From NCBI GenBank assembly GCA_026545225.1, contig CM048845.1, positions 30,445,001 through 30,509,000 of the forward strand: a DNA stretch of 64,000 nucleotides. Direction: 5' to 3'. Position numbers and translations under genes: made by a program. Under the pieces are notes generated by a model that was not told where the DNA came from, did not search any database, and was given only the letters and a program-made list of their open reading frames with translations. This DNA is from Cornus controversa. Its lineage: Eukaryota; Streptophyta; Magnoliopsida; Cornales; Cornaceae. Below are positions 12,712 to 23,854 of the stretch, in pieces. Position 1 is the stretch's first letter, and every line of letters starts with the position of its first letter.

Positions 12712-12934
12712 ATGGCTACCTACTGCAAGACTTTCTACGAGGATTACAAGGTTAGATATCTTTTCTTTCTCCATTCTCTAAAATTTCTCAACATTGTTAG
12801 TGTCTGTTGAATATTTGTTGGCTCAAATTTCTCAACATTGTTAGTGCCAGTCTGTCAATTGATCAAGGGTCTAATCTATTATTTGCAGTTGAATTTCAAG
12901 CTTCTGCTAATTAAGACCATAATTGGAGAGAGGG
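12712..12934 (+). other. possible 5' exon and intron of the NLR pseudogene
   Basis: An ATG at 12712 opens a short frame ending in ACAAG|GTTAGATAT. This could be a splice donor at 12751, paired with an acceptor ATTTGCAG ending at 12888. Joining them would put the main NLR frame out of phase, so either the exon is untranslated leader or the locus is already shifted here. A leader intron ahead of the CC domain is plausible, but no transcript evidence is available. Confidence 0.35.
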
Positions 12935-15900
12935 ATGACAGAAACTGAAACTGTTGTGGGTCTTCTGTTAGAGAACATGTTGCAACTGATTAACTGTGAC
13001 AACGAATTGATTCTCAAGGCTTATGAGGAGAAATTAGTCATTGAGAAGGAACAAATCGAATGGGTTTATGAGGACATGCAATTCCTACAGAAGTTTCTGA
13101 ATGATTTGGAGGAGAAACGAGATTATGAGAATGAAGAGCTGAAGAGCATCGTGGCAAAGATTAGAGACATCAGTTACAAGGTAGAAGATATTATGGATTG
13201 GTTCGTACTCAATGTTGTCTTACAGCCGAGAGATGGAAGCATTGCTGATGATTTTCCTCTCTACTTCACTTCTTCCCATAGTATTGTCCATCTGGCTCAA
13301 AAATTTTCTGACTGCCTGACCGGTATTGGTTCCATCGAGGAATCTGATAAAGCGATGATGGAGATTCTCTCCTGGCTCAAGTCTCACATGGCTGATAAAA
13401 TTCATCATCGTTATCGCGGTGTAGTAAAAGAGATCAAGTCTGCCATAAAAGAGGTGATGGAGATTCATAGGGAGATAATGGGTTTCAGTCCGCATAAGGG
13501 AACTGATGACCTCCACAGTTTGTCCCGTTGTGTGCTTTACCAGGCTGGGATAATTCTTAATTGCTTTGAGAGTGCCACAAGAGATTTTAGTCATTTTGAG
13601 GCAGGAGTGAGGGTTCATTTGCAGGGATTAAGGCTCGTAAGGCCTCAAGATAGAGGCGATGGAGATTTCCCAAAAGGGATTGAGACTCTCATGGCTTGAG
13701 TCTCTTATAGCTGATCAAATCCGTAAAGGGTTTCACATTGTCACAAAAGAGATTAAATCTATTAAGAGAGAGGTGATGCAGATTTATAAGAAGAAGATGT
13801 ATGGCATTGGAGCTCCACAAGTTAGAGAGTCTTTGCATGGAGCTTCGACAAAACCCGCTAGCTCCATAGTAAAGGAAAAAATCATAGTGGGCTTTGATGA
13901 TGAAACAACAATGATAATAGAGCTGCTTGTTGGTGAACAACAAAAGAAGCTAAAAGTTATTCCAATCATTGGGATGCCCGAATTTGGTAAGACTACTTTG
14001 GCTATGAAAGTGTATAAAGATCCTTTCATTGAGCATCACTTTCATATTCGTGCATAGACTTGTGTATCTCAAGTGTACCGGATGAGAGATTTGTTGCTTA
14101 AAATTTTAAGTTCTGCAGATATTCAACTTAAAGTTGAAATTGACCGAAAGAGTGACAAAGAGTTAGGTTAAATCCTGTACAAAAGTCTAAAAGGTAAAAA
14201 ATATCTCATTGTCTTAGATGATATATGGGAGTTCGGGGCCTTGGATGATTTGAAAATATATTTTTCAAATGACAACAAAGTAAGCAGAGTTTTATTTACC
14301 AGTCGACATGTAGATGTAGCTGTAGCTTTGCATGTTGAACCTCACTATTTGCGGTTTCTAAATCTAGATGAAAGTTGGGATCTACTGCGTAAGAAGGCAT
14401 TTCGATGAGGAAGGTACCCTCAATAGTTGGAGGAAATTGAATAGCATATTGCCAGAAAGTGTCAAGGACTACCACTTGCAATTCTTGTAATAGCTGGACA
14501 TCTCACAAAGAAAGACAACGCACAGTACTGGTGGTGGCGTGTTGCACATAGTGTAAGTTCATACATTATTCCTGATCTAGAGCAATACATGGACACACTG
14601 GCACTGAGTTATGATCACTTGCCTCATCACTTGAAACCATGCTTCCTCTATTTTAGAGCATTCCATAAGGACTCTGAAATTTTAGTTTTGAAGTTGATTC
14701 TATTGTGGGTTGCAGAGGAATTTATACCGCGAAATCAACAAAAAAGTTAAGAGGAAGTGGTAGAGGATTACATGATGGATCTAATTGATAGAAGTTTAGT
14801 GGTTGTTTCCAAAAAAAGGTTTAAGGATGAAATCAAAGCATGTCGTGTCCATGGTCTTTTGCATGATTTATGCTTGAGAAAAGCGTAGGAAGAGAACCTT
14901 TTATGCATATTTCGAGGTATGGACCAAAATGAATTCTTCAATACAAAAATGTCACGTCGCATTTGCATCAATGCTGATATTAAATATTTAGCTTATCATA
15001 ATCGCCGCAAATTTGAGAACTATGTTTATTCAAATGATGTTCCTTAGATCCGCTCTTTCCACTCAACTAAGATGTTACCTCAGTTTTTTGTGTCATCATT
15101 TTGTGGAGCCTTTAAACTTCTTAGGGTGCTGAATGTATCATCTGTCATAATTTCGTTCTTTCCTGAGGAACTACAGTTGCTAGTTCACTTGAGATATGTA
15201 TCCTTTCATGTTACGGAGCATTATTTTCAACCATCAATATCCAAACTCTATAGACTAGAAACATTTATTGTCGAAGAAGGATCAGCAGGTCGGTTATCTT
15301 TTTCATATGATATATGGAAGACGGTGAAATTGAGGCATCTGTATACAAATCTGTTAATTGAAATCCCTCATGTATCCAGTGATGATCACCCCTTTATGTT
15401 AGAAGACCTCCAAACCATAGGTAAATTAGATCTTTATTGTCTTGATGACCGAGTCTTGCATTGGATTCCAAATCTCAAGAAACTAAAATGTTCTTTTATA
15501 GAGTCATTGGGTGGGGACACTATTTTTCCTAAACTAAATTTTCTAATTCACCTTGAGACGTTGGATGTAAGTTATGGTGGATTCAGAGGACATCTTGGAA
15601 AATTTCCCCATTTGAATGAGTTTCCCCCAAATCTCAAAAGCTTAACTTTGTCGAATTTTCATCTATTTTGGAAGGAAATGTCGATCCTTGGAAGGTTACC
15701 TAGCCTTGAGGTTCTTAAATTATCATATGAGGCTTTTGAGGGACCAAGGTGGGACACAAGTGATGGCTAGTTTCGCAAACTCAAATTCTTGAAATTTCAA
15801 TGCCTGGAATTAAGCAATGGAATGCTTCTAGTAATCACTTTCCTAACCTTCAGATATTGGTGCTGGATCACTGTAAATAACTTGAGGAGATCCCATCAAG

Positions 15901-16092
15901 TTTAGGTGATATGTTTATATTGGTGATGATTCGGCTCTGGTATTGTAGAAGCTCAGCAACATACTCCGTTATGCAAATCCAAGAACACCATCGAAACATG
16001 GGATATGACGGTCTCAAGACCCTTATCCACCCAAAGAATATTATGGACGACAATGATGAGGATAACTAGGACGGTGAAGATGACTCAAATTA
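12935..16092 (+). pseudogene. CC-NB-LRR (R1/late-blight-type) resistance gene, pseudogene
   Basis: The product would be an intracellular immune receptor. The frame from ATG 12935 (an upstream in-frame TTG gives a longer open frame) encodes an Rx-type coiled coil with a VEDIMD (EDxxD-type) motif near 13180-13200. The frame shifts around 13660-13700. The NB-ARC then shows a P-loop near 13968 (GMPEFGKTT, so the usual GGxGKTT glycines are altered), kinase-2 LIVLDDIW near 14203-14226, RNBS-B VLFTSR near 14289, GLPL near 14466, CFLYF near 14640 and a VHGLLHDL (MHD-zone) motif near 14850. Leucine-rich repeats follow (long open piece 15072-15770) and then an acidic C-terminus ending about 16069-16092. 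In-frame stops occur at 14055, 14169, 14406, 14424, 14442 and 14748, with at least one more frame change near 14880. R1-like identity comes from the LRR and C-terminal style. It cannot make a full receptor. Confidence 0.88.
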
Positions 16093-16729
16093 AAGCTAAT
16101 GAGGATGACAAGAATGACCTATAATACAGTAAGTCAATTATTGTTATTGTGTAATATTACTAAACTACTTTTGAGGACCCATACCATTGTTTGTCTTCAT
16201 TCATTTTCTTCCCTTTTCTACTATATATCAGTTCTGTCAATTGGTCATCTCATAACATGAAAGGACTCCCTTTTGTGTAAGCTTGCCATCACAGAATGTA
16301 TATATTCTAGCTGAATAGAATTGTTGTAATCCACAAGAGTTTATGACAATAATTAGACAACAATGCCTCATGAAACAGAGGTCAATGTGAAACAGGCCTT
16401 TGTTTTGGGAATGGGCCTGCCTGCACTTTATTTCCCCCGGAAATGTAGCTCAAAATAGGTGTTAAATACAAAAAAGGATGTATTTGGGTAGTAAAGTTAA
16501 AGCCCCCCCCCCCCCCAAAAAAAAAGAAAAACACTAAATTGAGTTCAATATCACCTGAACGGAGAAGTGTCATTGCTAAGATCAAGTGGTTTCAGTTTAT
16601 TACTAGAACAAATGCAACAATTTCAAAATCTCTCTTTTCATTGTTAATTATAAATAGCCTAGATTTTTTCTTGTGAGTTGTTATTCTTTTGTATAACTAG
16701 GATGGATTTATATGTTGTCTTTGCATCAT
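16093..16729 (+). other. 3' UTR and downstream flank of the NLR pseudogene
   Basis: About 16190-16600 is non-coding but clearly repeated at 43240-43540, next to the second NLR remnant (shared blocks such as CATAACATGAAAGGACTCCC and CAATGCCTCATGAAACAGAG). That makes it a conserved 3' UTR of the family. It contains a homopolymer C run followed by an A run near 16503-16525. The element complex starts at 16730. Confidence 0.6.
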
Positions 16730-17195
16730 TGTCACGCCCTAATTCCCATCTCCTGGAAATCAGAGGTGACTTAAGCTAACATCCACACCCTAATCACCGT
16801 CATTATTTACTATCATGCTTTGATACCAAGCTGTCACGTTCTGGTTTCCGTCCTCCGGAAATCAAGGGTGACTGGATTGTCACTCACCCAATCACTTTAT
16901 TAATCACTAATGAACTCTCCATAATCTAAATTACTGTGGAAGCTTAACTCTTTTCTTGCACAAGAAGGTGCTAACTCAACCTTAACCACAACAAACCCTA
17001 AAGGACCCCACACCAAGCCACGATAACATAACTCCTAAGTTTCCAAAACATAACTCCCTGTGTGACTGGAAATTTTTACTAAAACCCTCACCATTGGATA
17101 GAGGATTTCAAAATACTCAATTTCAAAAAATGAATCACTTGATTCAGGTTTGAAACGACCAAGTTATGCTTATTTCAATATTTTGAAAATCTGCA

Positions 17196-17316
17196 TCAGT
17201 CGACTTATAGGCATCAGTCGACTTATCAAGTGCATTAGTCGACTAATTTGCTGCTCTAAAAAGCTCTAAAATGCTCTGTCAATGTTAGTCGACTTATAGA
17301 AAGCAACCAGTCGACT
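17196..17316. repeat. cluster of AGTCGACT dyad words in the B-type LTR (left copy)
   Basis: Five copies of a TCGA-centred dyad (CAGTCGACTTAT, TTAGTCGACTAA and variants) in about 120 bp, around 470 bp from the U5 terminus of the LTR. A conserved block precedes it (CCATTGGATAGAG, then AATACTCAATTT, then GTTTGAAACGA). Its function is unknown. Confidence 0.8.
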
Positions 17317-18937
17317 AGAAACCCATTTTTACACCTTTTTGTTCAAAATTCACCCCAAGACTCACATATAAACCTTTCCAACACATAAAACACATCTAAC
17401 AATATTCAAATCATCTCAAAATGCTATATCATCACACACATTCATCATATCACACTTTTGAATCACATGAACCCACAATCCTCATGCATTTTTCCATAAA
17501 CATCTACATAGTCCTTTAGAAATCCACAATGTACATACCCCAAACTCATTACTTATACATATGAGACCCAAATAAAATATACAAGTTACATATATGGTAA
17601 TGTAACTACAATGTCTATATAGTCCTCATGCCACTTGCCAACATAGAAAGCAAAACATACATAATTCACACATAGTATGTCCAAAATGCATCAGGTGCTC
17701 CAAGTGACTAGTTAAGTCATTTCCGTCCATCCTCAATGCCTTACCTGTAAAAAATGTTGGGGGGAATGGGGTGAGCACCACTGCGGCTCAGTAGAGATGA
17801 CCAAACCCACCTAAGCATCGACTCAACACTGACCTACATGATATGCATCATGTCATCCCTACACTACATGGCATACTCGAACACTCATGTTATCAATAAA
17901 GCAACAATGTAACAAACATCAAATACACACTCAACCATACATGAGCCTGAAATAACACAGTATGCCCAGCAATTTCAGAAACCACAATCTTAATATGAAT
18001 TCACAATTCATGAACCAACTCAACCTAACCCCAAGTATTCAACTCCATAAATTCCCTAATTGTCACAACCGCAATCCTTTCAACCTCATAACCCAAGATT
18101 TTTACAACCATCAAGATTATCATATGTTGACACCCGTCAACCTCAAGATTGTCACTACGGTTCCTCTTCAATTGAAAACCACCAATTGAAGGAGAGGAGA
18201 CCGTTTTCCGCCACTTGAAATCATTAGCTCATCACACCTTCCGTGTGCATCATTTCTCATAATCCAACTTCCTTAATTCTCATTTTATTTCCAACAACCA
18301 TTCCACTTTCCACCAAGAGTAACCTATGCTAAACAATCACAACACACACATAATATTGCATGCATTTTCACCAACAACAATCACCAAATGCATTAACATG
18401 GAAAATCACTCTTTTGATGCATTTTTCACATATGGCATTTAAGCTCACATAATTCAAATCATGGTTCAAGGTAAGCCTATTGAACCTCATATTTTTCAAC
18501 CAATAATTATAACATATGAAAACATCATTGAGTTATAAATAACATGTCAAGTACACATTCATTCATGTATAATGCTCATACAAATCACATACATCATGTA
18601 TTTCACATATAGGTGGCACAAAACTCACATTTAACATGCATAGACCAACATGCTTCTCATACATCATAAACATTACATGAAGAACACTCTAAACATGCAT
18701 ATATATATAAGATAAAATCTCATACATGACCTTTGTCCCTCTAACTCCTACTATCACATCCATATATCACACAAACCCTAGAGAATCAATGAAAAGGGAG
18801 GAGAAGACACCCCTACCTCAAATCTTAAGCTTGGAAATCTAACTTTGAAAATCTCAGCCTTTTCAACTTCACGAAATGCAGACTTTGTTCGGTTCAAACC
18901 GAAGCCCTTGACGCCCTCTACACACTTTCTTTCTTCA

Positions 18938-19010
18938 GAATTTTCTAAATCACACTCCAACTTGTCCAAAATCTAGAGAGAAGGGAGAGAGATTTTCTAA
19001 ATCACACTCC
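18938..19010. other. LTR recombination junction with duplicated 22-base filler
   Basis: ATTTTCTAAATCACACTCCAAC occurs in its normal LTR place at about 18940-18961 and again at about 18989-19010, exactly where B-type sequence stops and C-type sequence begins. The intact B LTR at 41885-41940 has it once. This looks like templated filler left by repair of a deletion that fused two LTRs. Confidence 0.65.
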
Positions 19011-20055
19011 AACACGTCTTGGTTCCAATCCAATCCGGCTCCATTTCAAATCTAAAGCCCAATTTAAACCAATCCAATTCAATGTCCAAGTCCAATTTAA
19101 TTGCCACTCCAATTACAGTTTAGTGGCAGCTCATTTCAAGCCCATTCTCACGTGAATCGACAAGCAAATCACCAACAAGAACCCAATCGAACCAAACACG
19201 ACCCAGTCGTGCTCACCCTTCTCAGCACGATCTCTCCGAAGCACCGAGAAGATCCATCTCTTCACCACCAGCCCACCACCGTGAGCTAAAACACTTACCG
19301 AAAATGACCACCGCCGCCGTGAACTGAGACCATCACCGACGGACCCAGAAACCCAAACAAACCCCCATTGCTGCTGCCTTCAGTGGCCACTCCAGCCGCT
19401 GCCAGAGCACCACCTCCACCGGCGCCCAGGCAAGGCCCCGCCGTGAGCCACCCCGAGCCACCTCCTCCTTCTTCCTCCTTTCCTCTTCTCCCGATTCTCT
19501 CTCGGTTTCTCCCTCTCTCTACTTTTCCTTTCCTCTTTTCTTTTCTTTTTCTTTCTTTTCCCTTTCCTTTTTCTCTTTCTTTTCTTTTTCTTTCTGCTCT
19601 TTTCTTTCGGCTGACCACTTCTTCTCTTCTCCTCATTTCTTATCCTCTTTTCTCTATCAAATGAGGTCCACTTATTATATATATATATATATAATATATA
19701 TATAATACACAATACATGTATTCACATGTATTTCCTCACACTTACCTATATAAATATAAAGGTCCTTCTTTACTTGTCTATAATTATATATAGACCCACC
19801 ATGTGCATATATATTTATATTTATGTCTCCGTATATGTATATATATATATACACATACACACTCTCATCATGTAACAAAATATATATATATTCCCATATA
19901 TATATATATAACTATATCCTCCATCTTCATATATATATATATAATTCTATATATATATATATATAAACATCTTTCCGAATTTTAATTTATTCGAAAAAAA
20001 ACTCGGTCCGGTCCAAAATCGCCCGAAACCGGTCAAAATAATTCCGGTCCTTACA

Positions 20056-20075
20056 ACCTCCCCTCCTTCAAGGAA
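20056..20075 (-). other. polypurine tract next to the 3' LTR
   Basis: On the minus strand, CCTTGAAGGAGGGGAGGT ends immediately before the LTR start at 20055. Just upstream (plus-strand 20074-20095) lies the 'TTTCGAGGATGAAATT' type sequence usual at the 3' end of plant gypsy pol regions. It fixes both the LTR boundary and the orientation. Confidence 0.85.
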
Positions 20076-22760
20076 TTTCATCCTCGAAATTAGTATAGTC
20101 ATGGTCTTTCCAAAACCAATCCATACCGGACGTCATTCTCTCCAACGATCGTCACTTTCTCTCTCCACATACCCTAGGCGCTACACTTACAACACCTAAC
20201 TCATAACTCTCAAGTCTTGCACAACAGTGCATCTCGACTGCCTTAAGGTAATATAACCGTTTCTGTGACATGGCTGAGTGACTCCTAAGCCCATGTACGA
20301 TTCACCCAAGAAATCCTCTGAAGCACTTGCTTCCTAGAGTCCACAGTCTCTATCTCAAGACCTATCCAGTCCATCTCTATCTCTAGTCTAAGGCAACACC
20401 TCTGACTAATTATACCAATCACTCACAGTGATACATCCCTATCATCTGGGATCATCAATACTCAAAGTCATTCTTTTATTATCAAACATGACTTTCAATC
20501 TCTGGCATACCATTCCCAAGCTTAGTCCAATGTCCTGGGCATCATCACAACACAAACCACGTCAATCCAGTGCACATCACAAGCGCACTCACCAGCAAGG
20601 CACATGACAGTACTCATCGATAAAAATAACATAAACAGTGTACTTGCAGCAGCAAGCCACATAATCCTGCCCAGTCTCATAGACTACAACCCACTGGAAT
20701 CCAATGCCAAGTCCAGGATCTCACATCCCACTGGTTTCTCAATCTCATTATTCAAGAGGAGAAACATCTACCATTTCTTATCCTTCACACCAAGGAGCCA
20801 GTTGACAATTAGAGAGAATCCTTTTCATATTAGTACTTCACTTTAGACAACCCTTACCAATGAAAGTTTGAGGTCACCTACAGTAGCCAAACAGCAGCCA
20901 TACAGTGGCCGCAGCCCACTGCGTCTACACGTCCACTGCGTCCACCTCTCCCTATTCACGGTAAGAAATTATCCTCACTTCAGATACCATATGTCAGGAT
21001 CCTCGTCCACTATCAACCCATCCTTCTCTTATCATCATATCCACACTATGATCCAACCACATCAATCATGCGCATATCACAATACACCACTAAGGTCAAG
21101 GCACATAAGGAGTGCACTTGTCAAAACAAATCATCCAGTCCTATCCATTTTTGTGGACTACATTCCATTGGCATTTAGTGCCAAGATTAGGGTTTTACAT
21201 GCCCTTAACTTCACAATCTCTTTTCCCAAGGAATGAATCTGACTTACTCATCCATTAATCCTAACGGACGTTTTTGACTGCTCGGGTATTTATCCATTCC
21301 TTTCTAGCATCTCACTTGAGACCCCAAGATCCTGACTGCTTCGTCTAGGACCCCACAAATCTTTCCATGCATCACTATCGCATTAAGTCATCATGTGTCC
21401 ACTGACTCCAAGAATTAGGTCAATTCCGAGTCCTCATCGTTGTGCAATGATTACAACGCAAATCTGAATCACCAAACTCTTGGTTTGGGAAACTATAAGA
21501 TAAATCACACCTTTCTCAACAATTCCAGATTCATACTTTCAAAGTCTATCACTACATGTCTATTTCAACATCATAGTCCATTCAGTTTTAAACCTCTACC
21601 CAGGTTCACCAATTCTCAAAACCAGAACTTCTAGGTGACTACATGTCACTACTAGCCATGCAACGCAAAATGGAACACTAAGGTGCAATGCTCAGTTACA
21701 TGAATCAAGTATAACACATAGCATATAACACACAACATGCTAATCAAATAAATACATACCATGCATGATATGACATATGATGCATAAACCAACACCCTAG
21801 CCCTCGGGCTAAAACTAAGAAAATACCCCTGACCATACACGGTCCTGGTACTTCCTTTGCTTGAGCAAGTGTGAAACACGGCCCAATTCCCTAGTATACA
21901 CACATACTAGAACATAATATCTAGAGTGGTTCAAACCTACTTTCCTCCCCTGTACCCATTGGTAAACACCTACCAATCTATCCATCTCTGTAGTCGAAGG
22001 TAGTATCCTTGACTATCTACACCAATCACTTTCAGTGATATCCCCACTATAGGGAATCTTTTATCCATCGTCATCCGGACGAAACAACTCAACGCCTACA
22101 AGAGCCAGCGTATTGTAAGAGAAGCGCTAATCAAAGAAAAATGTTCGGCCGAGCCATTTTCCAAAGCTAGCCCAACTCCGGTAATATGCCTTCCTTGTAT
22201 CCCATCTCGATCCCAATTGCCAACCTCGACAATACACTTACCAACCTCATAAGTCCCTAAGTATTTCTAAGGACTTAAACACTCGCAAACTTCCTTGCGG
22301 TATCTCTTCATTGCTCACTAATGAGACTTAATCACCAAATTAAAGGTCTAAACTCAACCAATTCTGGGAGTTATTACCAATCGAAACCGGTTTCACACAC
22401 CAACACTTTGATCTTTCATTAAGATTGCTCAAACCGAGCAAGTCATTCCACTATCATCCATAGGTAATCAAACCTATCACTTAGACAAGTACCAACCATT
22501 GCCTATCTCCAAATCAACACGTGATTTGACCATTCGTCCTTAGGTATTCGAACCTACGACTTTGATACCCTAGGTTTTCAAACCTAATGCCTTAACAGCA
22601 ATCCAGAGTTCCTCAAGTCCTCAATCCTTACCTGTCGCCCTAGGTATTCCAGCCTAGTGCTCTGATAGATACCATTCTGGTATTAGGTACATAATCCAAT
22701 ATTCTCAAACCATACACGTGATATGTCCATTCCCTTCGTCCCTAGGTATTCGAACCTAGA
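20056..22760 (-). mobile_element. internal region of element C, no intact coding
   Basis: About 2.7 kb lies between the polypurine tract (left) and the primer-binding site (right). No gag, protease, reverse transcriptase or integrase motif was recognised on either strand. The open frames 20868-21236 (+) and 20604-20846 (+) have no recognisable content. Either C is a large-derivative (non-autonomous) element or the pol region was deleted. Confidence 0.6.
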
Positions 22761-22772
22761 GCTCTGATACCA
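22480..22772 (-). repeat. tandem leader modules carrying PBS-like sites
   Basis: Three or four imperfect modules share a word like CCTAGGTATTCGAACCTAG (CTAGGT and ACCTAG can pair as a stem) followed by a TCTGATAC-type sequence. These are TTTGATACC near 22561, TCTGATAG near 22661 and the LTR-proximal GCTCTGATACCA at 22761-22772. The last is the complement of TGGTATCAGAGC, the standard initiator-Met primer site, lying four bases from the LTR at 22777. The others may be decayed or spare primer sites. Confidence 0.6.
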
Positions 22773-22966
22773 TTCCTGTCACGCCCCGATTCTCGAGGCC
22801 TGAAAACCGAGGTGTGAACCCCGTGAGACCACCCTCACGACATAACCATCACCTGATCATACAACCTCAATTTTCTATTATTTTCACAAAAATTGGGCAT
22901 GACCCATTCTAAATAATCAGCTCTTAGCATGTTATACCTGCTTTACAATTCATATGGACACTTCTG

Positions 22967-23037
22967 GGCACGTGTCCCCCCAGCATTTATATCTAACAAT
23001 AAAAATGGACACTTCTGGGCACGTGTCCCCCCAGTAT
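22967..23037. repeat. tandem duplication with G-box words in the C LTR
   Basis: Two copies of a ~53-bp unit contain GGACACTTCTGGGCACGTG and TCCCCCCAG. The same pair occurs inverted at 30205-30275 in the plus-strand solo LTR. Each unit holds CACGTG (G-box) and a potential stem between GGACAC and GTGTCC. A G-box is a known bZIP/bHLH target in plants; any role here is inference. Confidence 0.7.
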
Positions 23038-23854
23038 TTCTACAACATGCATAATATAATCAAAAATATACATGTCTCAGTCCTTGAATATCCGTATTAT
23101 ATACATACATCACATGAATAAAGTACACTAAAGGAACTGAATCAATATAAATCTTTCCATACATTTAATCCAAATGTAATACACCTATCTATCCATTATC
23201 CTGGACATACATCAGATTCTAAGGAATCTAGACACTACCTCTGCAACCGGTGCTGTCAGTCCCCTAACTAACTCCGTAATCAGCAATACCTGCAAAACCT
23301 GGGAGGGGGTGAGCTCAAAGGCCCAACAAGGTATGTAGAACCATACTATCACCGCTGCAACAGGTCGATCCTCACATATTCTCAAAAATATACATGCACT
23401 TAAATATATCACAATATTTAAGACCATGCCCCACCTAGCATGCATGAACCAATGATGTATATGGCTACTCTAGCACATATGAACATACAAAATCCACTAT
23501 ACATGATTTTAGAAATCATTTTCAACATGCTTGAAAGCAGTAAACATTCAGGCATCAATACGTATATAGAACATATATGTCAACACATTTACATAAATGA
23601 TGTAAATCAACTACCACATCTCCTACTCGTCAAGTAGCACATCTCAAATGCAATATAGATGGATTTAAACAGAAAAATCTGCTTAACAGATAAACACATA
23701 AGCATAAAGATATTTTCACCTTCCACGGTCATAATCCGATACATAATACAAGCATCAAAGCTTGCACATACTCTCACTCTCGGTCCTCATTCGATACCCC
23801 ACATGATTGGCCCGCTCTGAGGATCATGTGACCTAGGACAACTCCGATAACCAT

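Larger units (their letters stand above)
16730..20055 (-). mobile_element. chimeric 3' LTR (B-type U5 side joined to C-type U3 side)
   Basis: Positions 16730 to about 18985 align almost base for base with 39674-41935 (the B 5' LTR). From about 19008 the sequence instead matches family C (compare 30729-30760 and 33982-34723). On the minus strand the LTR starts at 20055 with TGTAAGGACCGGAATTATTT and abuts a polypurine tract, so it sits where a 3' LTR belongs. The junction carries a 22-base repeat (see separate entry). Internally it has TA arrays, a C/T-rich tract (purine-rich on the element strand) and a GC-rich block. The open frames across that block are not genes. Confidence 0.75.

Noticed and set aside
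16503..16525. C-run as a G-quadruplex regulatory element
   Set aside because: It is a simple homopolymer in a dead gene's 3' UTR and is not repeated in the second copy.
19295..19712. Overlapping 98-113-codon open frames on both strands (also at 34045-34534, 44047-44607 and 26804-27316)
   Set aside because: They recur in every copy of the same LTR over a C/T- or purine-rich tract and GC-rich block; composition explains the open frames.
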